Assembly: GCF_014358015.1 (NCBI RefSeq)
Contig: NZ_JACONV010000001.1
Span: 868,001-932,000, forward strand
Origin: Pseudomonas triticifolii
GTDB taxonomy: Bacteria; Pseudomonadota; Gammaproteobacteria; Pseudomonadales; Pseudomonadaceae
Direction: 5' to 3'
DNA length: 64,000 nt
Shown here: positions 36,727 through 45,326 of the stretch, piece by piece
How the letters are laid out: each line of letters begins with the position of its first letter
Numbering within the stretch: position 1 is the stretch's first letter
The notes under the pieces: generated by a model
What the model was told of the DNA's origin: nothing
What the model saw: the letters and a program-made list of their open reading frames with translations, nothing else
Databases searched by the model: none
Position numbers and translations under genes: made by a program

Positions 36727-37938
36727 ATGGATACAAGCTTCTGGAAGGCCGGCCACAAACCGACCCTGTTCGCTGCCTTTCTCTACTTCGACCTGAGTTT
36801 CATGGTCTGGTATCTGCTCGGCCCGATGGCAGTGCAAATCGCCGCCGACCTGCACCTGACCACTCAACAGCGCGGCCTGATGGTTGCCACGCCGATTCTG
36901 GCCGGGGCGATCCTGCGCTTCTTCATGGGCCTGCTGGCGGATCAGCTGTCTCCCAAGACCGCCGGCATCATCGGCCAGGTCATCGTGATCGGTGCCCTGC
37001 TCACCGCTTGGCAACTGGGCATTCACAGCTACGAGCAGGCACTGCTGCTGGGCGTGTTTCTGGGCATGGCGGGTGCGTCTTTCGCCGTCGCACTGCCACT
37101 GGCGTCGCAATGGTATCCGCCGCAGCACCAGGGCAAGGCCATGGGCATCGCCGGTGCTGGCAACTCGGGCACGGTACTCGCGGCACTGATCGCACCGGTC
37201 CTGGCGGCCAGCTTCGGTTGGGGCAACGTGTTCGGCCTGGCGCTTATCCCGCTGGTGCTGACGCTGATCGCCTTTACGCTGATGGCACGCAATGCACCGG
37301 AACGCAGCAAACCCAAATCCACGGCGGACTACCTCAAGGCCTTGGGCGACCGGGACAGTTGGTGGTTCATGTTCTTCTACAGCGTGACCTTCGGCGGCTT
37401 CATCGGCCTGGCCAGCGCCCTGCCCGGCTATTTCAACGACCAATACGGACTGAGCCCGATCACCGCAGGCTATTACACCGCAGCGTGCGTGTTCGGCGGC
37501 AGCCTGATGCGCCCACTGGGCGGCGCACTGGCTGACCGGTTTGGCGGCATCCGCACCCTGACCGTCATGTATGCAGTCGCCGCTATCGGCATCGCAGCGG
37601 TGGGCTTCAACCTGCCAAGCTCGTGGGCTGCGCTGGCCCTGTTCGTCGCCGCGATGCTTGGCCTGGGTGCGGGCAATGGCGCGGTCTTCCAACTGGTGCC
37701 ACAGCGCTTTCGCAAAGAAATCGGCGTGATGACCGGCCTGATCGGTATGGCAGGCGGCATCGGTGGCTTCCTGCTCGCCGCGGGCCTGGGCAGCATCAAG
37801 CAGAACACCGGCGACTATCAGCTTGGCCTGTGGCTGTTCGCAAGCCTGGCGGTACTGGCCTGGTTCGGCCTGATGAACGTCAAGCGCCGCTGGAGAACCA
37901 CCTGGGGTTCGGCTGCCGTCACCGCAGCGCGGGTGTGA
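36727..37938 (+). CDS. Nitrate/nitrite MFS transporter (NarK/NasA type)
   Basis: A 403-residue, 12-helix carrier of the nitrate/nitrite porter family. The signature region GLLADQLSPKTAG and two glycine-rich nitrate motifs, GMAGASFAVALPLASQWYPP and GAGNGAVFQLVPQRF, are present. ATG 36727 has GAGG upstream; a GTG at 36721 is possible. It heads a two-gene unit with the kinase/phosphatase. In P. aeruginosa the carrier in this position is called NasA. Confidence 0.92.
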   Translation: MDTSFWKAGHKPTLFAAFLYFDLSFMVWYLLGPMAVQIAADLHLTTQQRGLMVATPILAGAILRFFMGLLADQLSPKTAGIIGQVIVIGALLTAWQLGIHSYEQALLLGVFLGMAGASFAVALPLASQWYPPQHQGKAMGIAGAGNSGTVLAALIAPVLAASFGWGNVFGLALIPLVLTLIAFTLMARNAPERSKPKSTADYLKALGDRDSWWFMFFYSVTFGGFIGLASALPGYFNDQYGLSPITAGYYTAACVFGGSLMRPLGGALADRFGGIRTLTVMYAVAAIGIAAVGFNLPSSWAALALFVAAMLGLGAGNGAVFQLVPQRFRKEIGVMTGLIGMAGGIGGFLLAAGLGSIKQNTGDYQLGLWLFASLAVLAWFGLMNVKRRWRTTWGSAAVTAARV

Positions 37939-37945
37939 TCGGCCG

Positions 37946-39607
37946 ATGACGCTGCACCTGCGTTTCGCCGAGTACAGCACCAGCGGTCCGCGAGCCGAGA
38001 ATCAAGACGCGCTGCGCCTGGTCACTCCGGTTCCGGCGCTGGCCGCCAGCAAAGGCTATCTGTTCGCCCTTGCCGACGGCGTCAGCCAGTGCGCCGATGG
38101 TGCACTGGCCGCGCAGTCGACCCTGCAGGCCCTGGCGCTGGATTATTACGCGACCCCGGAGACCTGGGGCGTGGCCCAGTCACTGGATCGTTTGCTGCTG
38201 GCCCAGAACCGCTGGTTGCTGGCCAACGGCTTGCTGACCACCCTCAGTGCGCTGGTACTGCGCGGCAGACGCTTCACTCTCGCCCATGTGGGTGATTGCC
38301 GCGCCTACCGCTGGCAGTCCGGAAAGCTCAAACGCATCAGCGAAGACCACGTGTGGGAACAGGCCGACATGCAGCACGTGCTCAAGCGCGCGCTGGGCCT
38401 GGACCAGTACGTGGTCATGGATTATCTGGACGGCGAACTGTGTGAGGGTGAGCGCTTGCTGCTGGTCAGCGATGGCGTCTGGGCAACGCTGGGCGATGCC
38501 AGCATCCGCTCGATCCTGACCGAGCAGGATAACCTTGATGCCGCTGTGAAGACGCTGGTCAGCGCCGCGCACCTGGCCGGCAGTCAAGACAACGCGAGCG
38601 CCCTGCTTATTCAGGTCGACAGCCTGGGTGAAGACGATCTGGGCGATGCCCTGCTTCAATTGCAACAATGGCCGTTGCCGCCAGCGCTCAAGCCCGGTCA
38701 GACCTTCGAAGGCTGGAGCATCGGCAATGTGGTTGCCCAGTCGCGCCAATCCATCCTGTACCGCGCCCACGATAGCCATGGCCAGCCCTGGCTGCTCAAG
38801 ACCCTGCCGAGTGCCCGGCATGACGAACCGGGTGCAGGCCAGGGGCTTCTGCTTGAAGAGTGGTTTCTGCGCCGGGTTGCCGGCCGTTTCTTTCCCGAAG
38901 TGCATCCGCTGCCCGAACGCCAGCACCTGTACTACGCCATGCGCGAATACAGCGGGCGCACCCTTGCAGAGGTCTTTGCCCTCAGCGGACCGCTGCCACT
39001 CGCACAATGGCAGGATCTGGCCACACGCGTGCTGCGGGCTGCTGGCCTGCTGCATAGACGCAACATCATTCATCGCGACATAAAGCCCGAAAACCTGCTA
39101 TTGGCGCACGACAATGAAGTGCGGTTGCTGGATTTCGGCCTTGCGTTCTGCCCAGGTCTGTCTGCGGCCAATGCCGATGACCTGCCGGGCACACCGAGCT
39201 ACATTGCCCCGGAAGCCTTCAGCGGTGCCGAGCCGGATCCGCAACAGGATCTGTACGCGGTCGGCGTGACCCTCTATTACCTGCTGACCGGCCAGTATCC
39301 CTATGGCGAGATCGAAGCCTTTCAGCATCGTCGTTTCGGCACACCGATTTCGGCCAGCCGTTACCGGCCCGACCTGCCGCTCTGGCTGAGTCAAAGCCTG
39401 GACAAGGCGGTGCAGGCCAATCCGGCGCAGCGTTATGAGACGGCCGAGCAGTGGTTGCTGGAACTGGAGCAGGCCGAACAACGCCCGGTGGTGGCGCGCC
39501 CGCGTCCGCTGCTGGAACGCGAGCCATTGAAGGTCTGGCGCACCCTGGCGCTGGTTTCGCTGCTGATTAATCTGGTCGCGGTGATCTGGTTGATGGGGAG
39601 GCACTGA
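37946..39607 (+). CDS. Fused PP2C phosphatase-Ser/Thr kinase, tail-anchored
   Basis: A 553-residue protein with a PP2C-type phosphatase (residues ~5-235; FALADGVSQCADGALA, HVGDCRAYRW, LLVSDGVWATL, QDNASALLI) and a eukaryotic-like kinase (~260-515). In the kinase, HRDIKPENLLL, DFGLAF and GTPSYIAPEAF are intact, but the glycine-rich loop is poorly conserved (VVAQSRQSILYRA, with K in LLKTLP). A single C-terminal helix (TLALVSLLINLVAVIWLMG) anchors it to the membrane. It begins seven bases after the nitrate carrier stop. A related gene lies in the nitrate cluster of P. aeruginosa; its target is not known to me. Confidence 0.9.
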   Translation: MTLHLRFAEYSTSGPRAENQDALRLVTPVPALAASKGYLFALADGVSQCADGALAAQSTLQALALDYYATPETWGVAQSLDRLLLAQNRWLLANGLLTTLSALVLRGRRFTLAHVGDCRAYRWQSGKLKRISEDHVWEQADMQHVLKRALGLDQYVVMDYLDGELCEGERLLLVSDGVWATLGDASIRSILTEQDNLDAAVKTLVSAAHLAGSQDNASALLIQVDSLGEDDLGDALLQLQQWPLPPALKPGQTFEGWSIGNVVAQSRQSILYRAHDSHGQPWLLKTLPSARHDEPGAGQGLLLEEWFLRRVAGRFFPEVHPLPERQHLYYAMREYSGRTLAEVFALSGPLPLAQWQDLATRVLRAAGLLHRRNIIHRDIKPENLLLAHDNEVRLLDFGLAFCPGLSAANADDLPGTPSYIAPEAFSGAEPDPQQDLYAVGVTLYYLLTGQYPYGEIEAFQHRRFGTPISASRYRPDLPLWLSQSLDKAVQANPAQRYETAEQWLLELEQAEQRPVVARPRPLLEREPLKVWRTLALVSLLINLVAVIWLMGRH

Positions 39608-39707
39608 GCAACAGGCCCGCCCCGCTTCTGTGCAACACGCCTCAAGGCAGTGCAGGCACGAACCCGACTCTTGGCTCAACGGCCTGCTTTAACCGCTTCG
39701 AACGAGT

Positions 39708-39723
39708 TGGCACAACCACTGCA
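39708..39723 (+). promoter_or_regulatory. Sigma-54 promoter of the nitrate reductase operon
   Basis: TGGCACAACCACTGCA has GG (39709-39710) and GC (39721-39722) ten bases apart and a perfect TGGCAC -24 box. Transcription would start near 39734. Confidence 0.78.
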
Positions 39724-39753
39724 TAGTCTCTCTCAGCAGTTTCATAACGCGCC

Positions 39754-39840
39754 GCCCTCAACGATGAAGGCAGCGCTTCCCGAGAGAACGGGACCGGACA
39801 AAGGCGTCCTCGTCAGGCTACTGACGGGACGCCTTTTTTT
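39754..39840 (+). ncRNA. ANTAR-type leader with three hexaloop hairpins and terminator
   Basis: Three hairpins have ANNGNN hexaloops: 39754-39771 (GCCCTC-AACGAT-GAAGGC, one mismatch), 39778-39793 (TCCCG-AGAGAA-CGGGA) and 39796-39809 (GGAC-AAAGGC-GTCC). The third coincides with the 5' arm of the terminator AAAGGCGTCC / GGACGCCTTT (39800-39836), which has an inner CGTCAG/CTGACG stem and a T tail to 39840. The gene starts at 39890. Confidence 0.8.
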
Positions 39841-39889
39841 GTTTGCGCGCAATTTGTCGAGCATCCCTTGAGGGTGACTCGGAGGCACG

Positions 39890-41119
39890 ATGAAAAAACT
39901 CAAACTGGTGATGATTGGCAACGGCATGACCGGAGTGCGCACACTCGAAGAGTTGCTCAAATTGAGCGAAGACCTTTACGACATCACGGTCTTCGGCGCT
40001 GAACCACACCCCAACTACAACCGTATCTTGCTGTCGCCTGTGCTGGCGGGCGAGCAGACGTTCGAAGACATCGTGCTCAACGACCTGGCCTGGTACGAAA
40101 CCAACGGTATTCAATTGTTGCTCAATCGCCGCGTGGTCAGGATTGATCGCATCAAGCGCCTGGTCATCGCGGATGACGGCACACAGGCCCATTATGACCG
40201 TCTGCTGATCGCCACCGGTTCGAGCCCGTTCATCCTGCCGATTCCCGGTAACACCCTGGACGGTGTGATCGGTTATCGCGACATCGGCCACACCCGGGAA
40301 ATGATCGAAACAGCCGCCACACACAAGCGCGCTGTTGTCATCGGTGGCGGCCTGCTGGGCCTGGAAGCGGCCAATGGCCTGAGCATGCGCGGCATGCAGG
40401 TCACCGTGGTTCACAATGGGCAGACCCTGCTTGAGCGTCAACTGGACAAGACCAGCGGCCGAATGCTTCAAGCGGCGCTGGAGCAGCGCGGTCTGAGCTT
40501 TCGCCTCAACGAGCAGACCGACGCCTTGCTGGGTGACGATCAGGGCCGGGTTCAGGCGGTGCGCTTCCAGAATGGCGAAGTGATCGGCACCGATCTGGTG
40601 GTGATGGCCGCCGGCATTCGCCCTAATACTGAACTGGCCGAACAGGCGGGCCTGCCCTGCAGCCGAGGCATTCTGGTCAACGACACGCTGCAGACCTATG
40701 ACCCGCGTATCTACGCCATCGGCGAATGTGTCAGCCATCGCGGCATCGCTTACGGCCTTGTGGCGCCTCTGTTCGAACAGGCCAGGGTCTGCGCCAATCA
40801 CCTCGCGCAACTGGGTTTTGCACGCTATCCGGGCTCGGTGACGTCGACCAAGCTGAAAGTGACGGGCATCGACCTGTTCTCGGCTGGTGATTTTCTGGGC
40901 GGCGAAGGCACAGAGTGCATCACCTTGTCGGACCCCATCAGCGGCATCTACAAAAAGCTGGTGATCAAGAATGATGTGCTGGTGGGCGCTTGCCTGTATG
41001 GCGACACCACCGATGGCAGTTGGTACTTGAAACAGATTCGTGACGGCCAAGGCATTGACGCGATTCGCAATCACCTGATGTTCGGCGAACCCGTCCTCGC
41101 CGAGGCAGCCTGCGCATGA
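39890..41119 (+). CDS. NirB/NasC-like FAD-dependent NAD(P)H reductase subunit
   Basis: A 409-residue flavoprotein matching only the N-terminal part of NirB: FAD site IGNGMTGVRTLEELL, NAD site VVIGGGLLGLEAANGLSM, and YAIGECVSHRG. The [2Fe-2S] and sirohaem nitrite-reductase domains of full NirB (over 800 residues) are absent, and no NirD follows. The stop overlaps the nitrate reductase start (ATGA), so it most likely passes NAD(P)H electrons to nitrate reductase, as NasC/NasB do in other bacteria. Calling it nitrite reductase would be misleading. Confidence 0.82.
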   Translation: MKKLKLVMIGNGMTGVRTLEELLKLSEDLYDITVFGAEPHPNYNRILLSPVLAGEQTFEDIVLNDLAWYETNGIQLLLNRRVVRIDRIKRLVIADDGTQAHYDRLLIATGSSPFILPIPGNTLDGVIGYRDIGHTREMIETAATHKRAVVIGGGLLGLEAANGLSMRGMQVTVVHNGQTLLERQLDKTSGRMLQAALEQRGLSFRLNEQTDALLGDDQGRVQAVRFQNGEVIGTDLVVMAAGIRPNTELAEQAGLPCSRGILVNDTLQTYDPRIYAIGECVSHRGIAYGLVAPLFEQARVCANHLAQLGFARYPGSVTSTKLKVTGIDLFSAGDFLGGEGTECITLSDPISGIYKKLVIKNDVLVGACLYGDTTDGSWYLKQIRDGQGIDAIRNHLMFGEPVLAEAACA

Positions 41120-43836
41120 CTTGCCTGACTCTGCAGCCGACTCGGATCACGGCCTCCACCTGCTGCTACTGCGGCGTAGGGTGCGGCGTGCTGATCGAGC
41201 ACGATGGACAGAATATTTTGGGCGTGAGCGGCGATCCCCAGCACCCGGCCAACTTCGGCAAATTGTGCAGCAAGGGATCGAGCCTGCACCTGACCGGCGA
41301 CATCGACGCGCGCGCGCTGTACCCGGAATTGCGTTTGAGCAAAGGCCTGGCCCGTAGCATCACCGACTGGGACACCGCACTGGAACACGCCGCGACGGTG
41401 TTCGCCGACAGCATCCGCGAACACGGCCCCGACAGCGTCGCGTTCTACATTTCCGGCCAGTTGCTGACCGAGGATTACTACGCCTTCAACAAACTGGCTC
41501 GCGCTTTAATCGGCACCAACAACATCGACAGCAACTCGCGGCTGTGCATGTCCTCGGCCGTAGCCGGCTACAAACGCAGCCTGGGTGCCGACGCGCCGCC
41601 GTGCAACTATGAAGACATTGAGCTGAGCGATTGTGTGCTGATCGTCGGCAGCAACATGGCCTACGCCCATCCGGTTCTGTTTCGTCGCCTGGAAGAAGCC
41701 AAAAGCCGTCGGCCCGAGATGAAAGTCATCGTCATCGATCCACGTCGTACCGACACCTGCGAGCTGGCAGATATGCACCTGGCGATTCAGCTGGGCACCG
41801 ACGTCGCGCTGTTCCACGGCATAGTGCATGTGCTGATGAAGGAAGGCCTTGTGGATTCGGCCTTTATTGCCGCGCACACGCAGGGCTACGAAGCGCTGGA
41901 AGCACTGGTGCGCGATTACCCGCCGCAAAGCGTTGCGCAACGGTGCGGCATTGAGGTTGAACAACTGCTGACCTGCGCCCGCTGGATTGGCGAAGCGCCA
42001 AGCTTCCTGTCGCTGTGGTGCATGGGACTGAACCAGTCCACTGCCGGCAGCGCCAAGAACAGCGCACTCATCAACATCCATCTCGCCACAGGCCAGATCG
42101 GTCGCGTCGGTGCGGGCCCCTTTTCCCTCACCGGTCAGCCCAATGCCATGGGCGGGCGTGAAACCGGCAGCCTGTCCAACCTGCTGCCAGGCCATCGCGA
42201 AGCCGCCAACCCGGAGCATCGTGCTGAAGTGGCGCAGTACTGGGGTGTTGACGAGCTGCCGGCCAATCCCGGCCTTTCCGCTATCGAACTGTTCGAACAA
42301 CTGCAGAGCGGCAAGATCAAGGCACTGTGGATTGCCTGTACCAACCCCGCGCAATCCTTGCCTGACCAGAACAGGATCCGGGCGGCGCTTGAGACCTGCC
42401 CGTTCGTGGTGCTGCAAGAGGCTTTCAAGACCACCGAAACCGCGCGCTTTGCCGACCTGCTGTTGCCAGCGGCAAGCTGGGGTGAAAAGGAAGGCACGGT
42501 CACCAACTCAGAGCGACGCCTTTCCAACGTGCGCAAAGCCATCCAGCCCCCCGGCCAGGCACGCCCGGACTGGGCGATCACCGTGGATTTTGCCCAGCGC
42601 CTGCAACAGCGTCTGCAGCCCGATGCCCATGCCCTGTTCGACTTCAAGAATCCGGCAGCGCTGTTCGATGAATTCAAAGGCCTGACGACCGGGCGCGACC
42701 TGGACATGTCCGGCATCGACCGCGCACTCATCGACCGCGACGGTCCGCAGCAATGGCCTTTCCCGCTAGGTGCCAGCATCGGCACACCACGCTTGTACGC
42801 CAATGGCGTTTTCCCGACCGCGTCGGGACGGGCTCAATTCGTGAGCGAACCCTACACCGCAGCCAAGGAACAGCGAGACACCCGATTCCCGCTGACGCTC
42901 AACACCGGCCGCCTTCGTGACCAGTGGCACGGCATGAGTCGCACCGGCACTGCCGCACGGCTATTTGGCCATGTCAGTGAAGCGGTTCTGAGCCTGCACC
43001 CTGATGACCTGCAGCTTCACGCGTTGCAGAGTGGCGACCTGATCAGACTGATCAGCCGTCGTGGTGAGCTGTATTTGCCCGTGAGCAGCGATGACAGCGT
43101 GCGTCCCGGCCAGCCATTCCTGCCCATGCACTGGGGTGATCGCTTCCTCAAGGGCGGCGTGAATGTCCTGACGCAACCGGCTTTTGATCCAGTCTCGAAA
43201 CAGCCGGAGCTCAAACATTCCGGGGTCAGAATCGAGAAAGCCGAGCTGGCGTGGCAGTTCTTCGCACTGGTCGAAGGTGAGGTGCAACCGCAATGGGAGC
43301 GCCTGCGCACGCTGTGCGGATCGTTCACTTACCTGAGCCTGAGCCTGGCAGGACGTGAGCGCCCGGCACTGGTGATTCGTGCCGCCAGCGCGATGGCCCC
43401 CGAAGCCAGTCTGTTAAGCGAAATCGATACCCTGCTAGGCGTAGATGACGGCCCGGTGCTGGCCTACGACGACCCGAAACGCTCCATCGGCAAACGGGTG
43501 CGGATCGATAACGGGCGCATCACGGCCATTCGCCTGGCCGGTGAGACGTTAGCCCAGCACTGGTTGCAAACGCTCTGGCTGGAAGAGCGCGTCGATGCGC
43601 CGCTGCGCCGCTGGCTGCTCGCGCCGCTGAGCAGCGAGCCTGGCAAGGACGGCTGCGCGACACGCGACAAGACCTTGTGCAACTGCATGAACGTCAGGCA
43701 AAGCGCGGTCGAGAAAGGCATCGAAAACGGCCTGGACCTGAATCAACTCAAGAAACAATTAGGCTGCGGAACCCAGTGCGGGTCCTGCGTCCCTGAAATA
43801 AAAAGATTGATCAATACCCTGATGGTCACTGAATGA
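41116..43836 (+). CDS. nasA: Assimilatory nitrate reductase catalytic subunit with BFD domain
   Basis: A 906-residue molybdenum enzyme. An N-terminal [4Fe-4S] site (TCCYCGVGCGV and GKLCSKGS) is followed by the bis-MGD oxidoreductase body (RLCMSSAVAGYKRSLGAD, PLTLNTGRLRDQWHGMSRTG) and an added C-terminal BFD-like [2Fe-2S] domain (LCNCMNVRQSAVEKG, then GCGTQCGSCVPEI). It reduces nitrate to nitrite in the cytoplasm. The added iron-sulfur domain is the likely docking point for the upstream flavoprotein. Note that the same symbol is used for the carrier in some genomes. Confidence 0.94.
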   Translation: MTCLTLQPTRITASTCCYCGVGCGVLIEHDGQNILGVSGDPQHPANFGKLCSKGSSLHLTGDIDARALYPELRLSKGLARSITDWDTALEHAATVFADSIREHGPDSVAFYISGQLLTEDYYAFNKLARALIGTNNIDSNSRLCMSSAVAGYKRSLGADAPPCNYEDIELSDCVLIVGSNMAYAHPVLFRRLEEAKSRRPEMKVIVIDPRRTDTCELADMHLAIQLGTDVALFHGIVHVLMKEGLVDSAFIAAHTQGYEALEALVRDYPPQSVAQRCGIEVEQLLTCARWIGEAPSFLSLWCMGLNQSTAGSAKNSALINIHLATGQIGRVGAGPFSLTGQPNAMGGRETGSLSNLLPGHREAANPEHRAEVAQYWGVDELPANPGLSAIELFEQLQSGKIKALWIACTNPAQSLPDQNRIRAALETCPFVVLQEAFKTTETARFADLLLPAASWGEKEGTVTNSERRLSNVRKAIQPPGQARPDWAITVDFAQRLQQRLQPDAHALFDFKNPAALFDEFKGLTTGRDLDMSGIDRALIDRDGPQQWPFPLGASIGTPRLYANGVFPTASGRAQFVSEPYTAAKEQRDTRFPLTLNTGRLRDQWHGMSRTGTAARLFGHVSEAVLSLHPDDLQLHALQSGDLIRLISRRGELYLPVSSDDSVRPGQPFLPMHWGDRFLKGGVNVLTQPAFDPVSKQPELKHSGVRIEKAELAWQFFALVEGEVQPQWERLRTLCGSFTYLSLSLAGRERPALVIRAASAMAPEASLLSEIDTLLGVDDGPVLAYDDPKRSIGKRVRIDNGRITAIRLAGETLAQHWLQTLWLEERVDAPLRRWLLAPLSSEPGKDGCATRDKTLCNCMNVRQSAVEKGIENGLDLNQLKKQLGCGTQCGSCVPEIKRLINTLMVTE

Positions 43837-43846
43837 GGAACGCAGC

Positions 43847-44602
43847 ATGAGCGCAAAAGTCTGGCTGGTGGGCGCAGGTCCGGGTGACCCTGAATTGCTG
43901 ACGCTCAAGGCCGTACGCGCCTTGCGTGAGGCAGACGTCGTGTTGATCGATGATCTGGTCAACACCGCCGTGCTGGAACACTGTCCCGCGGCGCGGATCA
44001 TCCCGGTTGGCAAGCGCGGCGGCTGTCGCTCGACGCCACAGGCGTTTATCCATCGCCTGATGCTGCGCTACGTGCGTCAAGGCAAATGCGTGGTGCGCCT
44101 CAAAGGCGGCGACCCGTGCATTTTTGGTCGGGGCGGCGAAGAGGCCGAGTGGTTGCAGGAACGCGGCGTAGACGTGGAACTGGTCAACGGCATCACGGCG
44201 GGTCTGGCGGGCGCTACGCAGTGCGGAATTTCGCTGACACTGCGCGGCATCAGCCGTGGTGTAACGCTGGTCACCGCCCATACGCAGGACGACAGCAGTC
44301 TCGACTGGCAGGCGCTGGCACACAGCGGCACGACGCTGGTGGTGTATATGGGCGTGGCGAAACTGCCGGACATTCGCGAAAACCTGCTGGCAGGCGGCAT
44401 GAGCGCGGACATGCCCGTGGCCATGATCGAAAACGCATCACTACCATGGCAACGCGAATGCCGCAGCACCCTGGCGAACATGCAACTCGACGCGACAGCG
44501 TTTGAACTCAAGAGTCCGGCCATTCTGGTGATAGGCAAAGTGGCAGCGTGCAGTCAGCCCCATCAAGCCCTGCTCAGCGATCTGCAGCAGCAGGTTGGCT
44601 GA
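43847..44602 (+). CDS. cobA: Uroporphyrinogen-III C-methyltransferase
   Basis: A 251-residue SAM-dependent enzyme that methylates uroporphyrinogen III to precorrin-2, the precursor of sirohaem. VWLVGAGPGDPELLTLKAVRAL and VRLKGGDPCIFGRGGEEAEW are the two family signatures. It starts ten bases after nasA, so it is the third gene of the nitrate reductase unit, yet no sirohaem-dependent nitrite reductase is present in the window; that enzyme must be encoded elsewhere. Confidence 0.93.
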   Translation: MSAKVWLVGAGPGDPELLTLKAVRALREADVVLIDDLVNTAVLEHCPAARIIPVGKRGGCRSTPQAFIHRLMLRYVRQGKCVVRLKGGDPCIFGRGGEEAEWLQERGVDVELVNGITAGLAGATQCGISLTLRGISRGVTLVTAHTQDDSSLDWQALAHSGTTLVVYMGVAKLPDIRENLLAGGMSADMPVAMIENASLPWQRECRSTLANMQLDATAFELKSPAILVIGKVAACSQPHQALLSDLQQQVG

Positions 44603-44609
44603 CACGCGC

Positions 44610-45230
44610 TTAACGCCTGCTGAGTGCCAGGCGTGCAGCGAACAACACAAAGATCATACCGGTCGCACGATCCATCCAGGCAATCACCTTCTCGCGTCGC
44701 AGTACTGCGGCCAGCGGGTGGGTTGCGGCGATCAGAATCATCGACCAGAGCAATCCGATGACGATGTGAATGCTGACCAGGCCAAACGTCCAGGCAATCA
44801 GCGGCTGACCCTGTGGAATGAATTGCGGCAGAAACGAGACGTAGAAAACACCCATCTTGGGATTCAGGACATTGCCCATCATTCCTTTCAGAAACCAATT
44901 GGCGCCCGGTCTTTCGCTTGCCTGAACCGATGACAACGATGTTCGAGGTCGAAGCAGCATGTTCAATCCGAGCCAGGCCAGATAAGCCGCGCCGCAATAT
45001 TTCAAGATGTTGTAGGCCAGTTCCGACACCGCGATCAACGCGCCCAGCCCGAACGCTACCGCTGCGCCCCACAACAGGCAGCCTGCATTGATGCCCAAGA
45101 CTGCGCGAAACGCCTGCTGCTTGCCTTCTACCGTCGCAGTTCTCAGGATCAGGGCAGTGTCGAGGCCAGGCGTCAGCGTGAGCAGAGTCGCTGCAAAGGC
45201 AAACGCAAGGAGCGTGTCAGCGAAGGGCAT
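44610..45230 (-). CDS. LysE/RhtB-family translocator
   Basis: A 206-residue protein with about six membrane segments. The N-terminal TLLTLTPGLDTALILRT contains the conserved TPG motif and GINAGCLLWGAAVAFGLGAL the second glycine-rich helix of LysE-type amino-acid exporters. The exported compound is unknown. It converges on cobA, with only seven bases between the stops, and is separated from oprF by a strong terminator. Confidence 0.88.
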   Translation of the reverse strand: MPFADTLLAFAFAATLLTLTPGLDTALILRTATVEGKQQAFRAVLGINAGCLLWGAAVAFGLGALIAVSELAYNILKYCGAAYLAWLGLNMLLRPRTSLSSVQASERPGANWFLKGMMGNVLNPKMGVFYVSFLPQFIPQGQPLIAWTFGLVSIHIVIGLLWSMILIAATHPLAAVLRREKVIAWMDRATGMIFVLFAARLALSRR

Positions 45231-45284
45231 GGCGGGGGCTCGGCAGGATGAAAGCGGCTATTTATCCTCAAAACGCAGGCAAAG

Positions 45285-45310
45285 AAAAGCCCGGCCTGAG
45301 CCGGGCTTTT
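45285..45310. terminator. Terminator of oprF
   Basis: AAAAGCCCGGC and GCCGGGCTTTT form an 11-bp stem with a 4-base loop; on the minus strand the arm ends in a T-rich stretch. Confidence 0.9.
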
Positions 45311-45326
45311 CAGTAGGAGCGGCTAA

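Noticed and set aside
36463..37980. 505-codon open frame on the minus strand
   Set aside because: It is antisense to the nitrate carrier and runs through the leader hairpins and terminator; no motif found.
39890..41119. Frameshifted or broken nirB
   Set aside because: The frame ends in an ATGA overlap with nasA and the C-terminus looks natural; no remnants of the sirohaem domain lie downstream, so it is a short family member rather than a recent wreck.
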